From contig NZ_JBIIAW010000017.1 of NCBI RefSeq assembly GCF_044239695.1, positions 1 to 39,561 on the forward strand: a DNA stretch of 39,561 nt. Direction: 5' to 3'. Of this stretch, positions 32,961 to 39,561 are shown in pieces. The first letter of the stretch is position 1, and the number at the start of each line of letters is the position of its first letter. The translations under genes and the position numbers were made by a program. Origin of the DNA: Pseudolysinimonas_A sp044239695. Its GTDB lineage: Bacteria; Actinomycetota; Actinomycetes; Actinomycetales; Microbacteriaceae. The notes beneath the pieces are model-generated. The model was given only the letters and a program-made list of their open reading frames with translations, ran no database searches and was not told the DNA's origin.

Positions 32961-34037
32961 TTAGCGACCTTTGAGCTCTCCGACCACGTCCGAGCGGCCG
33001 AGAGCCAAGACTCCGATCGTCGGGGCAAGCAAGCTGCCGCTAGCGAGAACCGCAAGGTCAAGCGAAACACTTGAGAGCACAAGACCGCCGGTCAGCAAAG
33101 GTCTCGCCGCCACTAGCGCAACTAGCGAGCCGATAGACATCGGGACAAGGATCAGGAGGAGGTACTCAGCTGAGGCGAAGAAGAGGCGTGTCCGCGCTTG
33201 CATCCCCAAGAGTTGGTAAAGCGCATAATCTGCTTTCCTCGCCCGAATCCAGACCACAAACATCGCAAGAACGGTAAACAGCGCGCCGAACGGAAGGAAG
33301 CGCGAGAGCCTCGTGACGAGATCATTGTCCGTCGGGCCGATTTCGTGCGTAAATGGCGAGATACCCACGCGCTGGTCAAACCACCCGTCGAGGACCTTCG
33401 CAACTCGGCTCGCGGCGGATGGCTCAGCCTCGACAAAACAACTATCGACCTCAGCGAGCCCAACTTCTGGAACGAAGATCGCACGGTCGTATGTCGGATC
33501 ACGAGGCACGCCGAGCGGGATCTGCCCCACTTGGAGGTCACGCGTTCCATCGGGCGTATCCAGCCGCAGCCAAGAGTCAGCTGTGAGGCCCAGACGATCC
33601 ACCAAGTACGAGCCTACAGTCACACTGCTCCTTGTACCGCCATAGCTAAGGTTCGGCCACATTACATCCGCGAAAGTTGGAGTCCCGCGAACAATCCATG
33701 CCGTGACCTCTGGGGCCAGAGCTGGGTGAACGCCGGAGAACTCCGACCGGCCGCCGGCGCTAATGACGCCGGGCAGGACGTTCAGTTCCTCGCATCGAGC
33801 CGCGCTCAGATATCCCTCTTCGATCGGCGTAATGAGCGATACGTTGCCGCCTGCTGCGACAAATTCGTCGTATTTGCCGCTAAGCTGATGGACCTCAAAC
33901 GCCGTGCCAACCACGATCGCTGCGGAAGCGAAAAGTGCAACCGCAGCCGTCACGACCGACAGCCCACGAGCGGCTAGAACGTTTCGCACAGATTCAATCG
34001 CGAGATCACGCAGACGAAAGCCCGAGCGTCCCGTCAT
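32961..34037 (-). CDS. FtsX/MacB-like ABC transporter permease of the accessory insert
   Basis: 358 residues. One membrane segment lies at the N-terminus (LSVVTAAVALFASAAIVVG, about 25-43), then an extracellular region of about 200 residues, then three membrane segments (LPFGALFTVLAMFVVWI; YLLLILVPMSIGSLVALVA; LAVLASGSLLAPTIGVLAL). This 1+3 layout is that of MacB/FtsX permeases, which move or sense substrates outside the membrane rather than import them. It starts at ATG 34037, overlapping the ATPase stop by 4 nt (ATGA). GC and codon use differ visibly from relA and secF. Probable role with its ATPase: export of, or immunity to, the small secreted protein encoded first in the cluster; not proven. 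Confidence 0.8.
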   Translation of the reverse strand: MTGRSGFRLRDLAIESVRNVLAARGLSVVTAAVALFASAAIVVGTAFEVHQLSGKYDEFVAAGGNVSLITPIEEGYLSAARCEELNVLPGVISAGGRSEFSGVHPALAPEVTAWIVRGTPTFADVMWPNLSYGGTRSSVTVGSYLVDRLGLTADSWLRLDTPDGTRDLQVGQIPLGVPRDPTYDRAIFVPEVGLAEVDSCFVEAEPSAASRVAKVLDGWFDQRVGISPFTHEIGPTDNDLVTRLSRFLPFGALFTVLAMFVVWIRARKADYALYQLLGMQARTRLFFASAEYLLLILVPMSIGSLVALVAARPLLTGGLVLSSVSLDLAVLASGSLLAPTIGVLALGRSDVVGELKGR

Positions 34038-34642
34038 GCCAGATCCAAATAGCCGTCGTCGAGGACATACGTCACGTCGCATTGCTCGCTGACAAACTCG
34101 TCGTGTGTAGCGATTATGACTGTGGCCCCTGTGTTGCTTAGAGCACGTAACGCCTCACAGATCAGTTCGCGCGAGCGCGCATCGAGTGCTGCAGTCGGCT
34201 CATCCGCAAGCACAGTTCCCGAACCCCGAGTCAGTTCGCGAGCAATGGCTACTCGCTGGCGCTCGCCCCCAGATAGACGATAGACGGGCTGATCAGCGCA
34301 ATGTTCCATACGTAGCTCCACGAGCTTCTCCATGGCAATCAGCTTGGCCCGAGGGTGAGAGACTCCTGTCGACATCGGGCCTAGCGCAACATTGTCAAGC
34401 GTCGTGCGGTTGAGGAGCGAAGGAGCGGATTGAAATATCCACCCGACTGGGCCAGGGTCAGATTTAGAAACCGTGCCGGCCGACAATGGAACTCGACCTG
34501 CAATGGCACCCAAGAGCGTGCTCTTACCCGCGCCGGAAGGTCCCTTGATCGCGGTGAGCCCCGGGGAAAAGGTTGCATCCACACGCTCAAGAATCTGCTT
34601 TCCGCCAAGCCGAACACTCAAACCGCGCACCGTCACCGACAT
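34034..34642 (-). CDS. ABC transporter ATP-binding protein, LolD/MacB type
   Basis: 202 residues, a compact ATPase. Walker A is GPSGAGKST at 34-42, Q-loop IFQSAPSL near 69-76, signature LSGGERQR at 123-130, Walker B VLADEPTAALD at 144-154, and H-loop ATHD. Every catalytic element is present. DEPTAALD is typical of the LolD/MacB/FtsE branch that pairs with FtsX-like permeases, as here. It starts at ATG 34642, overlapping the adaptor gene by 10 nt. Confidence 0.9.
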   Translation of the reverse strand: MSVTVRGLSVRLGGKQILERVDATFSPGLTAIKGPSGAGKSTLLGAIAGRVPLSAGTVSKSDPGPVGWIFQSAPSLLNRTTLDNVALGPMSTGVSHPRAKLIAMEKLVELRMEHCADQPVYRLSGGERQRVAIARELTRGSGTVLADEPTAALDARSRELICEALRALSNTGATVIIATHDEFVSEQCDVTYVLDDGYLDLA

Positions 34643-35793
34643 GATCGATACTCGGTCGGGGCCGCGACAAGTACCTTCATGCTTTCGTCCAGTTCACCGC
34701 GTACAGTGACGATCCCGTCTCGTTCGGCGACGATCTCGACCCCGACCGGGATCGAGATACCTCGAACATCGACAACGACGCATGTCAGTCCGTCGGCGTC
34801 TTGTACAAGCGAAGCGCTCGGCAGGAGCCACGACATCGGATCGCTAGGTGATCGCAAAGTGACGGTAATGACCCGCGCGGCGGGATCTAGCCTCTCGCCG
34901 AGGTCAGCCAGGACGTCTGCCGCGACAGCGTCCATGGCCTCGGAAAAGGGGTACTCGGAATCTCCAACGAAGAGCTGCTCATCCGGCCCCGCAGTAATCG
35001 GGAGAGAGGACACAGGCTCGCTAGCCGACTGCTCATCTTCCGTGACCGGCTCCTGAAATTGGACTAGGACCGCCGCTTCTAGAACTGGTCGCGCATTAAA
35101 GAGTTCAGTCCCGGGCGACGGCGCTTGTGCGCCAACCGTCAAATCGGATGAATCGACGATCACCACCTCTCTCGGAAGGTAGACCAACCATCCGGGATCA
35201 AAGTCGCGGCCGACCGCCGTCGGTACGCCGATGCTCCTTCCAAACTCGATTAGGGCGGTCCTCGTCTGGGTCGTAAAGCGGTCGACGTCCGGTGCACTCA
35301 AACCTCGGCTGCGCAGAAAAGAGTTTAGAGCCGCAACGTCAGAACCCGTGTCGCCAAGCGTAAGGGGTCGGTAGAAGGGCTCCTCAGAATGAAAGGCTAC
35401 GCGGTCGACCCCAGACACCCGCGCGACCGAGTCGCCTGACGATATCGTTGACCCCCCGCTGAAGTTGACGCGCTGGAGCACCCCGGTCCAATTTGGCGCC
35501 ACCACTGAAATCGGCGGGCTCCAGTCCAACATCAGTGAGGCGCTCGTCTCGATCGGGCCGTCAGGCCCCCGAGGGTGAACTAGGACCAATTCCCTTTGCG
35601 AGAACGTTTGGCTGGATTGAGCGAGGGTCAGCCACGCAATTGCCAGTGTCGGCGCAAGCACCCAGAGCACAAGACCAGAAGCGAGCAGAATCGTTCGGAG
35701 CCGCGGACTACGGGGCGCATCCTGCCCCACGTTGGCAGCAGCGACAACTCGAGAGTCTCGCAGTTGATTGGATCGATTGACCAGACGGTTCAA
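34633..35793 (-). CDS. Membrane adaptor protein with peptidoglycan-binding-like segment
   Basis: 386 residues. A cytoplasmic N-terminus (to about 33) leads into one membrane segment (ILLASGLVLWVLAPTLAIAW, about 35-54). Outside, VVAPNWTGVLQRVNFSGGST (about 98-116) resembles half a lipoyl/HlyD-like hairpin. PLTLGDTGSDVAALNSFL with TTQTRTALIEF (about 143-184) resembles a PG_binding_1 three-helix unit. The rest is beta-rich and ends with VGVEIVAERDGIVTVRG, the adaptor's second half. This plan is seen in MacA-like partners of actinobacterial MacB-type transporters. It starts at TTG 35793, which overlaps the lipoprotein stop by 4 nt (TTGA), like the other coupled starts here. A longer frame upstream is open but less likely. 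Confidence 0.75.
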   Translation of the reverse strand: MNRLVNRSNQLRDSRVVAAANVGQDAPRSPRLRTILLASGLVLWVLAPTLAIAWLTLAQSSQTFSQRELVLVHPRGPDGPIETSASLMLDWSPPISVVAPNWTGVLQRVNFSGGSTISSGDSVARVSGVDRVAFHSEEPFYRPLTLGDTGSDVAALNSFLRSRGLSAPDVDRFTTQTRTALIEFGRSIGVPTAVGRDFDPGWLVYLPREVVIVDSSDLTVGAQAPSPGTELFNARPVLEAAVLVQFQEPVTEDEQSASEPVSSLPITAGPDEQLFVGDSEYPFSEAMDAVAADVLADLGERLDPAARVITVTLRSPSDPMSWLLPSASLVQDADGLTCVVVDVRGISIPVGVEIVAERDGIVTVRGELDESMKVLVAAPTEYRSCR

Positions 35794-36413
35794 AGGTATG
35801 CCACTACAGCAGTCGGAATTTCGGGGAACAGCTCGAATTGGGCGTCTTGGAGGCAAGTGATAGTCGCCGACCAGCGCTCCGAATTCGATCCATCTGGAGT
35901 GAGCGGCTCGGGTCCGGCCATTTCGGCAGGTGTGTCTTCCTCGCCCGAAACGTCGTAGCCTCGATCACGAAGACACTCGAGCGTCGCAAGACGTATACCT
36001 TCATCCATGTCGTAGGGCGTCGTGGATTCGTACACTCCTTGGACCATGCCGTAATAGCGATCTTGACACGCGAGGACGTCCTGTCCTTTTTGGTCCTCGC
36101 TTCTTCCACCAGCATCCACCTCGATGATCAGCCCGAAGCCATCGATTGGACTAGTCCACGTTTCCGGTGCTGGGTACCCTCGAGCGACTAAACAAGCAGC
36201 AAACCGATCGTAAGCGGCCAGGTACTCGACGGATTCGATTTGGCCGTCTCGCAAAGCGTCGGCCTGTTCGACCCAGCCATTCTCCTCGGCAGTCTCGGCA
36301 ATCTCTTTAATCTGCTCCGAAGAGAGCCGTCCCACTTCGGCCGAAACCGAGGTGCAGCTCGCGAATAGACCGGCCGCGGCGAGCATGACGAGGATAGAGA
36401 CGGTTCGCCGCAC
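35790..36413 (-). CDS. Cysteine-rich putative lipoprotein of the accessory insert
   Basis: 207 residues, family not recognised. The N-terminus RRTVSILVMLAAAGLFASC is a lipoprotein signal with Cys at about 20 (lipobox LFASC, with a less common Phe at -3). The mature part carries four further cysteines in a loose repeated context: AACLVARGYPAPE, LACQDRYYG, LECLRDRGYD and ITCLQDAQF, a CLxxxGY theme. I recall similar unnamed lipoproteins beside actinobacterial ABC transporters. GTG 36413 is chosen: AGGA sits 6-7 nt upstream. TTG 36431 would add six residues but has no Shine-Dalgarno. It begins 52 nt after the hairpin that follows the small secreted gene. Confidence 0.7.
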   Translation of the reverse strand: MRRTVSILVMLAAAGLFASCTSVSAEVGRLSSEQIKEIAETAEENGWVEQADALRDGQIESVEYLAAYDRFAACLVARGYPAPETWTSPIDGFGLIIEVDAGGRSEDQKGQDVLACQDRYYGMVQGVYESTTPYDMDEGIRLATLECLRDRGYDVSGEEDTPAEMAGPEPLTPDGSNSERWSATITCLQDAQFELFPEIPTAVVAYL

Positions 36414-36464
36414 TTTTGATCCTGACTTCAACTAGCAATGGCGTGGTTAAGCGGACTGCTCCAA

Positions 36465-36505
36465 AGGCGGAGGGGCTCCGAACTCAGAATAGGGCCCCTC
36501 CGCCT
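36465..36505 (-). terminator. Strong hairpin directly after the small secreted gene
   Basis: AGGCGGAGGGGC (36465-36476) pairs perfectly with GCCCCTCCGCCT (36494-36505), 12 bp around a 17-nt loop, starting 8 nt after the stop codon. On the minus strand TTTGGAGC follows, only slightly T-rich. Likely a partial terminator or attenuator, or an mRNA 3'-end stabiliser, between the first and second genes of the cluster. Confidence 0.75.
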
Positions 36506-36512
36506 CATGAAC

Positions 36513-36863
36513 CTAGTAGACGCTAATCGAAGAGCCAGTACCGCCGTAGCGGTGTTGTGAGGTCGATGCCTTGACCCCATTCATCGAGACGCTGACGGAG
36601 GATGTGTACTTGGTTGTGTACGCTCCGTGGTTGAGCGATACCTGGAGCGCCGCCGCGCACCCTCCGACCTCGCGATTCGTGACTGCTATTCCGTTCCCGC
36701 TTTCCCAGTTGTTCCAACCCCACCAGTCCCAGTACTGATTGCAAGTCGGGACGTACGAGTCGTAGTGGTAGTCGTAATGGGGTGTCGCCGACGCGCTAAT
36801 CGAGCTAAGCGCAACGATCCCAACAGCGAGGGCCACCGCCGTGGCTGTCTTCTTTCTCAGCAT
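36513..36863 (-). CDS. Small secreted Trp/Tyr-rich protein, candidate bacteriocin-like product
   Basis: 116 residues. A clear Sec signal peptide (KKTATAVALAVGIVALSSI, then SASA, cleavage after about residue 26) leaves about 90 residues. Residues 28-54 hold five Tyr and five Trp (HYDYHYDSY, YWDWWGWNNW). Cys41 and Cys69 may form one disulfide. The C-terminal half (LNHGAYTTKYTSSVSVSMNG) is Ser/Thr-rich with alternating residues that suggest beta strands. I do not recognise a family. Size, secretion and linkage to a lipoprotein/adaptor/ABC module recall lactococcin 972-type clusters, but the sequence itself does not match well enough to name it. It starts at ATG 36863, preceded by GAAGG. First gene of the insert's operon, with a hairpin in its leader and one after its stop. 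Confidence 0.8.
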   Translation of the reverse strand: MLRKKTATAVALAVGIVALSSISASATPHYDYHYDSYVPTCNQYWDWWGWNNWESGNGIAVTNREVGGCAAALQVSLNHGAYTTKYTSSVSVSMNGVKASTSQHRYGGTGSSISVY

Positions 36864-36880
36864 CCCAGATCCCTTCTACA

Positions 36881-36901
36881 CCCGCGCCCCTGTAGCGCGG
36901 G
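36881..36901 (-). promoter_or_regulatory. Leader hairpin of the small secreted gene
   Basis: CCCGCGC pairs with GCGCGGG, a 7-bp stem around a 7-nt loop, 18 nt before the ATG and just upstream of the Shine-Dalgarno. With the candidate start near 36904 it would form the very 5' end of the mRNA and could stabilise it. Confidence 0.5.
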
Positions 36902-36910
36902 CTTCAGCTG

Positions 36911-36940
36911 AGGCTACCTCGGCGACAGGAGGATTGGGAA
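36911..36940 (-). promoter_or_regulatory. Candidate promoter of the accessory cluster
   Basis: Minus strand TTCCCA (36940-36935), an 18-nt spacer, then TAGCCT (36916-36911). Predicted start near 36904, just before the leader hairpin. The rest of 36941-37087 shows no ORF apart from the hairpin at 37063. Confidence 0.4.
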
Positions 36941-37062
36941 GACGGATCGGTCTATCCCAGGTCAACGAGTCGGATTGCGAGCGGAAAGCGGAAGCTGTCG
37001 ACACGGCTTGGCCACGCAAAGGCGGCGTAAAGGCCCGGCAGGGGGGGTCGAAACGCCACTGA

Positions 37063-37076
37063 AGTCGCCGGCGACT
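37063..37076 (-). terminator. Palindrome after secF, possible terminator
   Basis: AGTCGCCGGCGACT is a perfect 14-nt palindrome 11 nt after the secF stop. The fold needs a small loop at its centre. No T-run follows, so termination is a guess. It marks the right edge of the insert. Confidence 0.45.
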
Positions 37077-37087
37077 CTCCAGCGCCG

Positions 37088-38149
37088 CTAGCCTCCTCTT
37101 TGGCCAGCTGGGTCACGCACGTGCTTGCGGTCTGCAGCCGACCTCGCCCGCAGTTCGAGCACCCGCTTGTCACGACGCGCGATCATCGGCTCGTTCTCAC
37201 GGAACCAGACGTAGAGCGGCGAGGCGACGAACGGCGTCGAGTACGTGCCGATGATCGTTCCGACGAGCAGCGCGAGCGAGATGTCACGGAGCGTGTCGGC
37301 GCCGAGCACGAAGGATCCGATGAAGAGGATCGCGGCGACCGGGAGCGCGGCGACGACGCCGGTGTTGATCGAGCGCACGAGCGTCTGGTTGACGGCGAGG
37401 TTGACCGTCTCCCCGAACGTGCGGGTCGAGTCATCCGACATCTCGGAGGTGTTCTCGCGGATCTTGTCGAACACGACGACCGTGTCGTACAGCGAGAAGC
37501 CGAGGATCGTGAGGAACCCGATGACCGCGGCCGGGGTGATCTCGAAGCCCGAGAGCGCGTAGACGCCGACCGTGATGATGAGGTCGTGCAGCAGCGAGAG
37601 GATGGCGGCGAGCGACATCTTCCAGGTGCGGAAGTAGATCGCCATCATGACCATCGCGAGCACCAGGAACACGGCGAGGCCGATGAGCGCCTGGCGGGTG
37701 ATGTCGGCGCCCCAGGTCGGCCCGATGAACGACGAGGTTACCTCGCTCGAGTCGTAGGCCTCCTCGAGGGCGAGGGCGACCTCCTGGGTCTCGGTGTTGG
37801 TCAGCTGGTCGGTCTGCACCCGGACTCCGGAGTCGCCGACGATGCTGACGCGGGCGACGGCGTCCGGCACGACCGAGCGCACGGCCTCTTCGGCGAGCGT
37901 CGAGTCGGGCTGGTCCTCGCCGTCGGGGATCGCCGCATCGGAGACCTGGAACTGCGAGCCCCCGCGGAACTCGATCCCGAAGTTGAACCCGGCGGCGAAG
38001 TCGCCGGCTCCGCGCACGAACGGCACGGCGAGGGCGAGCAGCATGAGCACCGCGGCGATGCTCAGCCAGATCCGGCGCAAGCGGATGAACGGAACCGACC
38101 GCTCACCGGTGTAGAGGTCGTTGCCGAAGCGCGTGAGACCGCTGGCCAT
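37088..38149 (-). CDS. secF: Protein translocase subunit SecF
   Basis: Proton-driven partner of SecYEG that aids late steps of protein export. 353 residues with six membrane segments: the first LSIAAVLMLLALAVPF, then a periplasmic loop starting with FNFGIEFRGGSQFQV, which is the SecD/F D1-type signature, and the cluster GLAVFLVLAMVMMAIYF, AAILSLLHDLIITVGVYAL, AVIGFLTILGFSLYDTVVVFD (read in overlap) and LALLVGTIIGTYSTPFVA. DTVVVFDKIREN is diagnostic. It starts at ATG 38149, sharing one base with the secD TAA. The tail after residue 330 is basic. It is followed by the accessory insert rather than relA. Confidence 0.97.
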   Translation of the reverse strand: MASGLTRFGNDLYTGERSVPFIRLRRIWLSIAAVLMLLALAVPFVRGAGDFAAGFNFGIEFRGGSQFQVSDAAIPDGEDQPDSTLAEEAVRSVVPDAVARVSIVGDSGVRVQTDQLTNTETQEVALALEEAYDSSEVTSSFIGPTWGADITRQALIGLAVFLVLAMVMMAIYFRTWKMSLAAILSLLHDLIITVGVYALSGFEITPAAVIGFLTILGFSLYDTVVVFDKIRENTSEMSDDSTRTFGETVNLAVNQTLVRSINTGVVAALPVAAILFIGSFVLGADTLRDISLALLVGTIIGTYSTPFVASPLYVWFRENEPMIARRDKRVLELRARSAADRKHVRDPAGQRGG

Positions 38150-39561
38150 TACTTCTTCCCCTTGGACGGAGCGGTCGTGGATTTCGAAGGGGCCGACTTC
38201 GGGGTCGACGGCTTCGACCCGAGTGCGGCCTGCTCGGCCGCCTTGCGCTCGGCGATCGTCTGACGCCGCTCCGCTTCGCGGTTCGCGCCCGCCTTCCGCG
38301 CCTCCGCCGACGGGCGGAACTCGGCACGGCCGCGGTAGACCGCCCCGAGCGCCTGCGGGTCGAGGCCGCTGAGCGGATGCCCGGACAGGAAGAAGCGTCG
38401 GGTCGCGAGGAGCTGCAGCATCGGATGCGTGAACAGCACGACGACGAGGACGTCGATCACGACGGTGATCCCGAGGGTGAAGGCGAATCCGCGCACGTTG
38501 CCGACCGCCACGATGTAGAGCACGATCGCCGAGAGGAGCGTCACGCCCTTCGCCGCGTAGATCGTGCGCAGGGCGCGTTTCCAACCGGCTTCGACGGCGC
38601 CGGTCAGCGCTCGGCCGTCGCGGAGCTCGTCGCGGATGCGCTCGAAGTAGACGATGAACGAGTCCACGGTGAAGCCGATGGCCACGATGAGACCCGCGAC
38701 CCCCGCCAGCGACAGACGGTAGTCGAGGCGACCCCACGAGAAAATCGTGATCGTCAGGTAGGTGATGACGGCGGCGACCACGAGCGACGCGATCGTCACC
38801 GAGGCCAACAGCCGGTACTGGAAGAACGAGTAGATGACGACGAGCAGAAGACCGATGCCGCCAGCGATGAGTCCGCTGGCGAGCTGGCTCTCGCCGAGGG
38901 TCGCCGAGATGCGCTCCTCGCTCTGCGCCTCGAAGCTCACGGGCAGCGCCCCGAACTTCAACTGGTTCGCGATCGTCGTCGCGGTCTCCTGGTCGAAGCT
39001 CCCGGTGATCTCCGGCTGACCGTTGGTGATCGCGGCGTTCGTCGACGGGGCGATCAGCACCTTGCCGTCGAGCACCGCCGCGAACTGGTCGCGCGGGGCG
39101 GGCAGCGAGACGAGGCGGGTGGTGATCGCGGCGAACTGCTCGGTGCCTTCGCCGTCGAAGGTCGGGTAGATCGCCCAGGCGTTGGTCAGGGCGCCGTTCG
39201 CACCCTGCTGCTGCCCGGCACGGGCATCGCTGATGTTGGAGCCGTCCACCTCGACCGGACCGAGCAGGTACTTGATCGAGAGGTCGGCCTCGCAGGTGAT
39301 GAGCGGCTCGTCTGCGGGGGCGACGTTCGTCGTCTCGGTCGCCAGGCTCGCGCAGTCGAAGGCGTCGTACTCGGCCTGGAGTTCCGGCGTCACCCAGGCG
39401 AGGTCGCTGCCATCGGTCGGGGTCGCGCTCGGCGTCGCGGCGGGGTCGACGGCCGCCGGATCGGTCGCCTCGGGCGTCGCGCTCTCGGTCGGATCCGGGG
39501 TGCCGTCGCCGTCGGCATCCGTTCCGTCGTCCACGCTCGTCGCCGAGGGAGCGCCGGTCAG
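38149..39561 (-). CDS. secD: Protein translocase subunit SecD, C-terminal part (cut by window edge)
   Basis: Works with SecF. 470 C-terminal residues are visible; the N-terminal membrane segment and part of the first periplasmic domain lie beyond the right edge. The visible start is a low-complexity stretch rich in Asp, Thr, Pro and Ala (DGTDADGDGTPDPTESATPE), inserted in the periplasmic region; such inserts are common in actinobacterial SecD. Then come the P1 head region, GLLLVVIYSFFQYRLLASVT, and the membrane core with LAGVAGLIVAIGFTVDSFIV, YFERIRDELRDG and AFTLGITVVIDVLVVVLFTH. The C-terminal 60 residues are Lys/Ala/Ser-rich and end in SKGKK. Stop shared with the secF start. Confidence 0.96.
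   Translation of the reverse strand: MTGAPSATSVDDGTDADGDGTPDPTESATPEATDPAAVDPAATPSATPTDGSDLAWVTPELQAEYDAFDCASLATETTNVAPADEPLITCEADLSIKYLLGPVEVDGSNISDARAGQQQGANGALTNAWAIYPTFDGEGTEQFAAITTRLVSLPAPRDQFAAVLDGKVLIAPSTNAAITNGQPEITGSFDQETATTIANQLKFGALPVSFEAQSEERISATLGESQLASGLIAGGIGLLLVVIYSFFQYRLLASVTIASLVVAAVITYLTITIFSWGRLDYRLSLAGVAGLIVAIGFTVDSFIVYFERIRDELRDGRALTGAVEAGWKRALRTIYAAKGVTLLSAIVLYIVAVGNVRGFAFTLGITVVIDVLVVVLFTHPMLQLLATRRFFLSGHPLSGLDPQALGAVYRGRAEFRPSAEARKAGANREAERRQTIAERKAAEQAALGSKPSTPKSAPSKSTTAPSKGKK

Noticed and set aside
33198..33977. A 259-codon plus-strand frame inside the insert's permease gene.
   Set aside because: The minus-strand permease has membrane segments, coupled starts and partner genes; the plus-strand translation has none of these.
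36513..36863. Naming the small secreted protein a lactococcin 972 family bacteriocin.
   Set aside because: Cluster architecture is similar, but I cannot match the family's sequence pattern residue by residue. Only a profile search could decide.

Overview
The window is high-GC chromosomal DNA from an actinomycete, most likely a member of the Microbacteriaceae. This rests on gene order and sequence character: a complete pyr operon with a mycobacterial-type PH-like membrane gene in it, the mltG-aroE-aroC-aroK-aroB and aroQ-efp-nusB clusters, secD-secF upstream of relA, many GTG and TTG starts, 1-4 nt stop/start overlaps, and candidate promoters of the TANNNT type. Almost everything is on the minus strand. 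The exceptions are a GIY-YIG gene, a phosphoesterase, a cyclophilin, a DUF349 gene and an AbiEi-like gene.

Layout. 1-11349: pyrR-pyrB-pyrC-(PH-like)-carA-carB-pyrF-gmk-rpoZ-coaBC-metK (metK cut by the window edge), a tightly coupled pyrimidine/purine/cofactor operon. Its leader can fold into a hairpin that pairs the pyrR Shine-Dalgarno sequence and displays a PyrR-type loop. 11350-14180: an SsuABC/TauABC-like importer (ATPase, lipoprotein, permease). 14207-15680: aroQ-efp-nusB, ended by a hairpin. 15705-16116: a GIY-YIG nuclease gene on the opposite strand, bracketed by two inverted 40-nt REP-like units whose inner stems differ by compensatory changes. 16127-21585: ruvX-mltG-aroE-aroC-aroK-aroB. 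21588-25304: rpsD, a small membrane protein and alaS. 25462-30433: phosphoesterase (+), rarA (-), membrane cyclophilin (+), DUF349 protein (+), AbiEi-like protein (+). 30422-32677: relA (Rsh). 32678-37087: an accessory insert of visibly lower GC between relA and secF. 37088-39561: secF and secD (secD cut by the window edge).

Two places look genuinely unusual. The first is the insert at about 32.7-37.1 kb. It carries a small secreted protein rich in Trp and Tyr, a strong hairpin directly after its stop codon, then a cysteine-rich lipoprotein, a membrane adaptor with a peptidoglycan-binding-like segment, an ABC ATPase and an FtsX/MacB-like permease, all translationally coupled. The architecture resembles a secreted bacteriocin with an ABC immunity or export module, but the small protein is not one I can assign to a known family. 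The second is the GIY-YIG gene with its inverted structured repeats. It sits inside what is otherwise a continuous shikimate cluster and may be a REP-type mobile unit that uses a GIY-YIG nuclease in place of the usual Y1 (RAYT) transposase.

No tRNA, rRNA, CRISPR array or insertion sequence was seen. No gene-free stretch exceeds 300 nt. Starts were chosen by family length, Shine-Dalgarno spacing, overlap with the upstream stop or, in a few cases, a -10 element 6-7 nt upstream, which suggests leaderless mRNAs.
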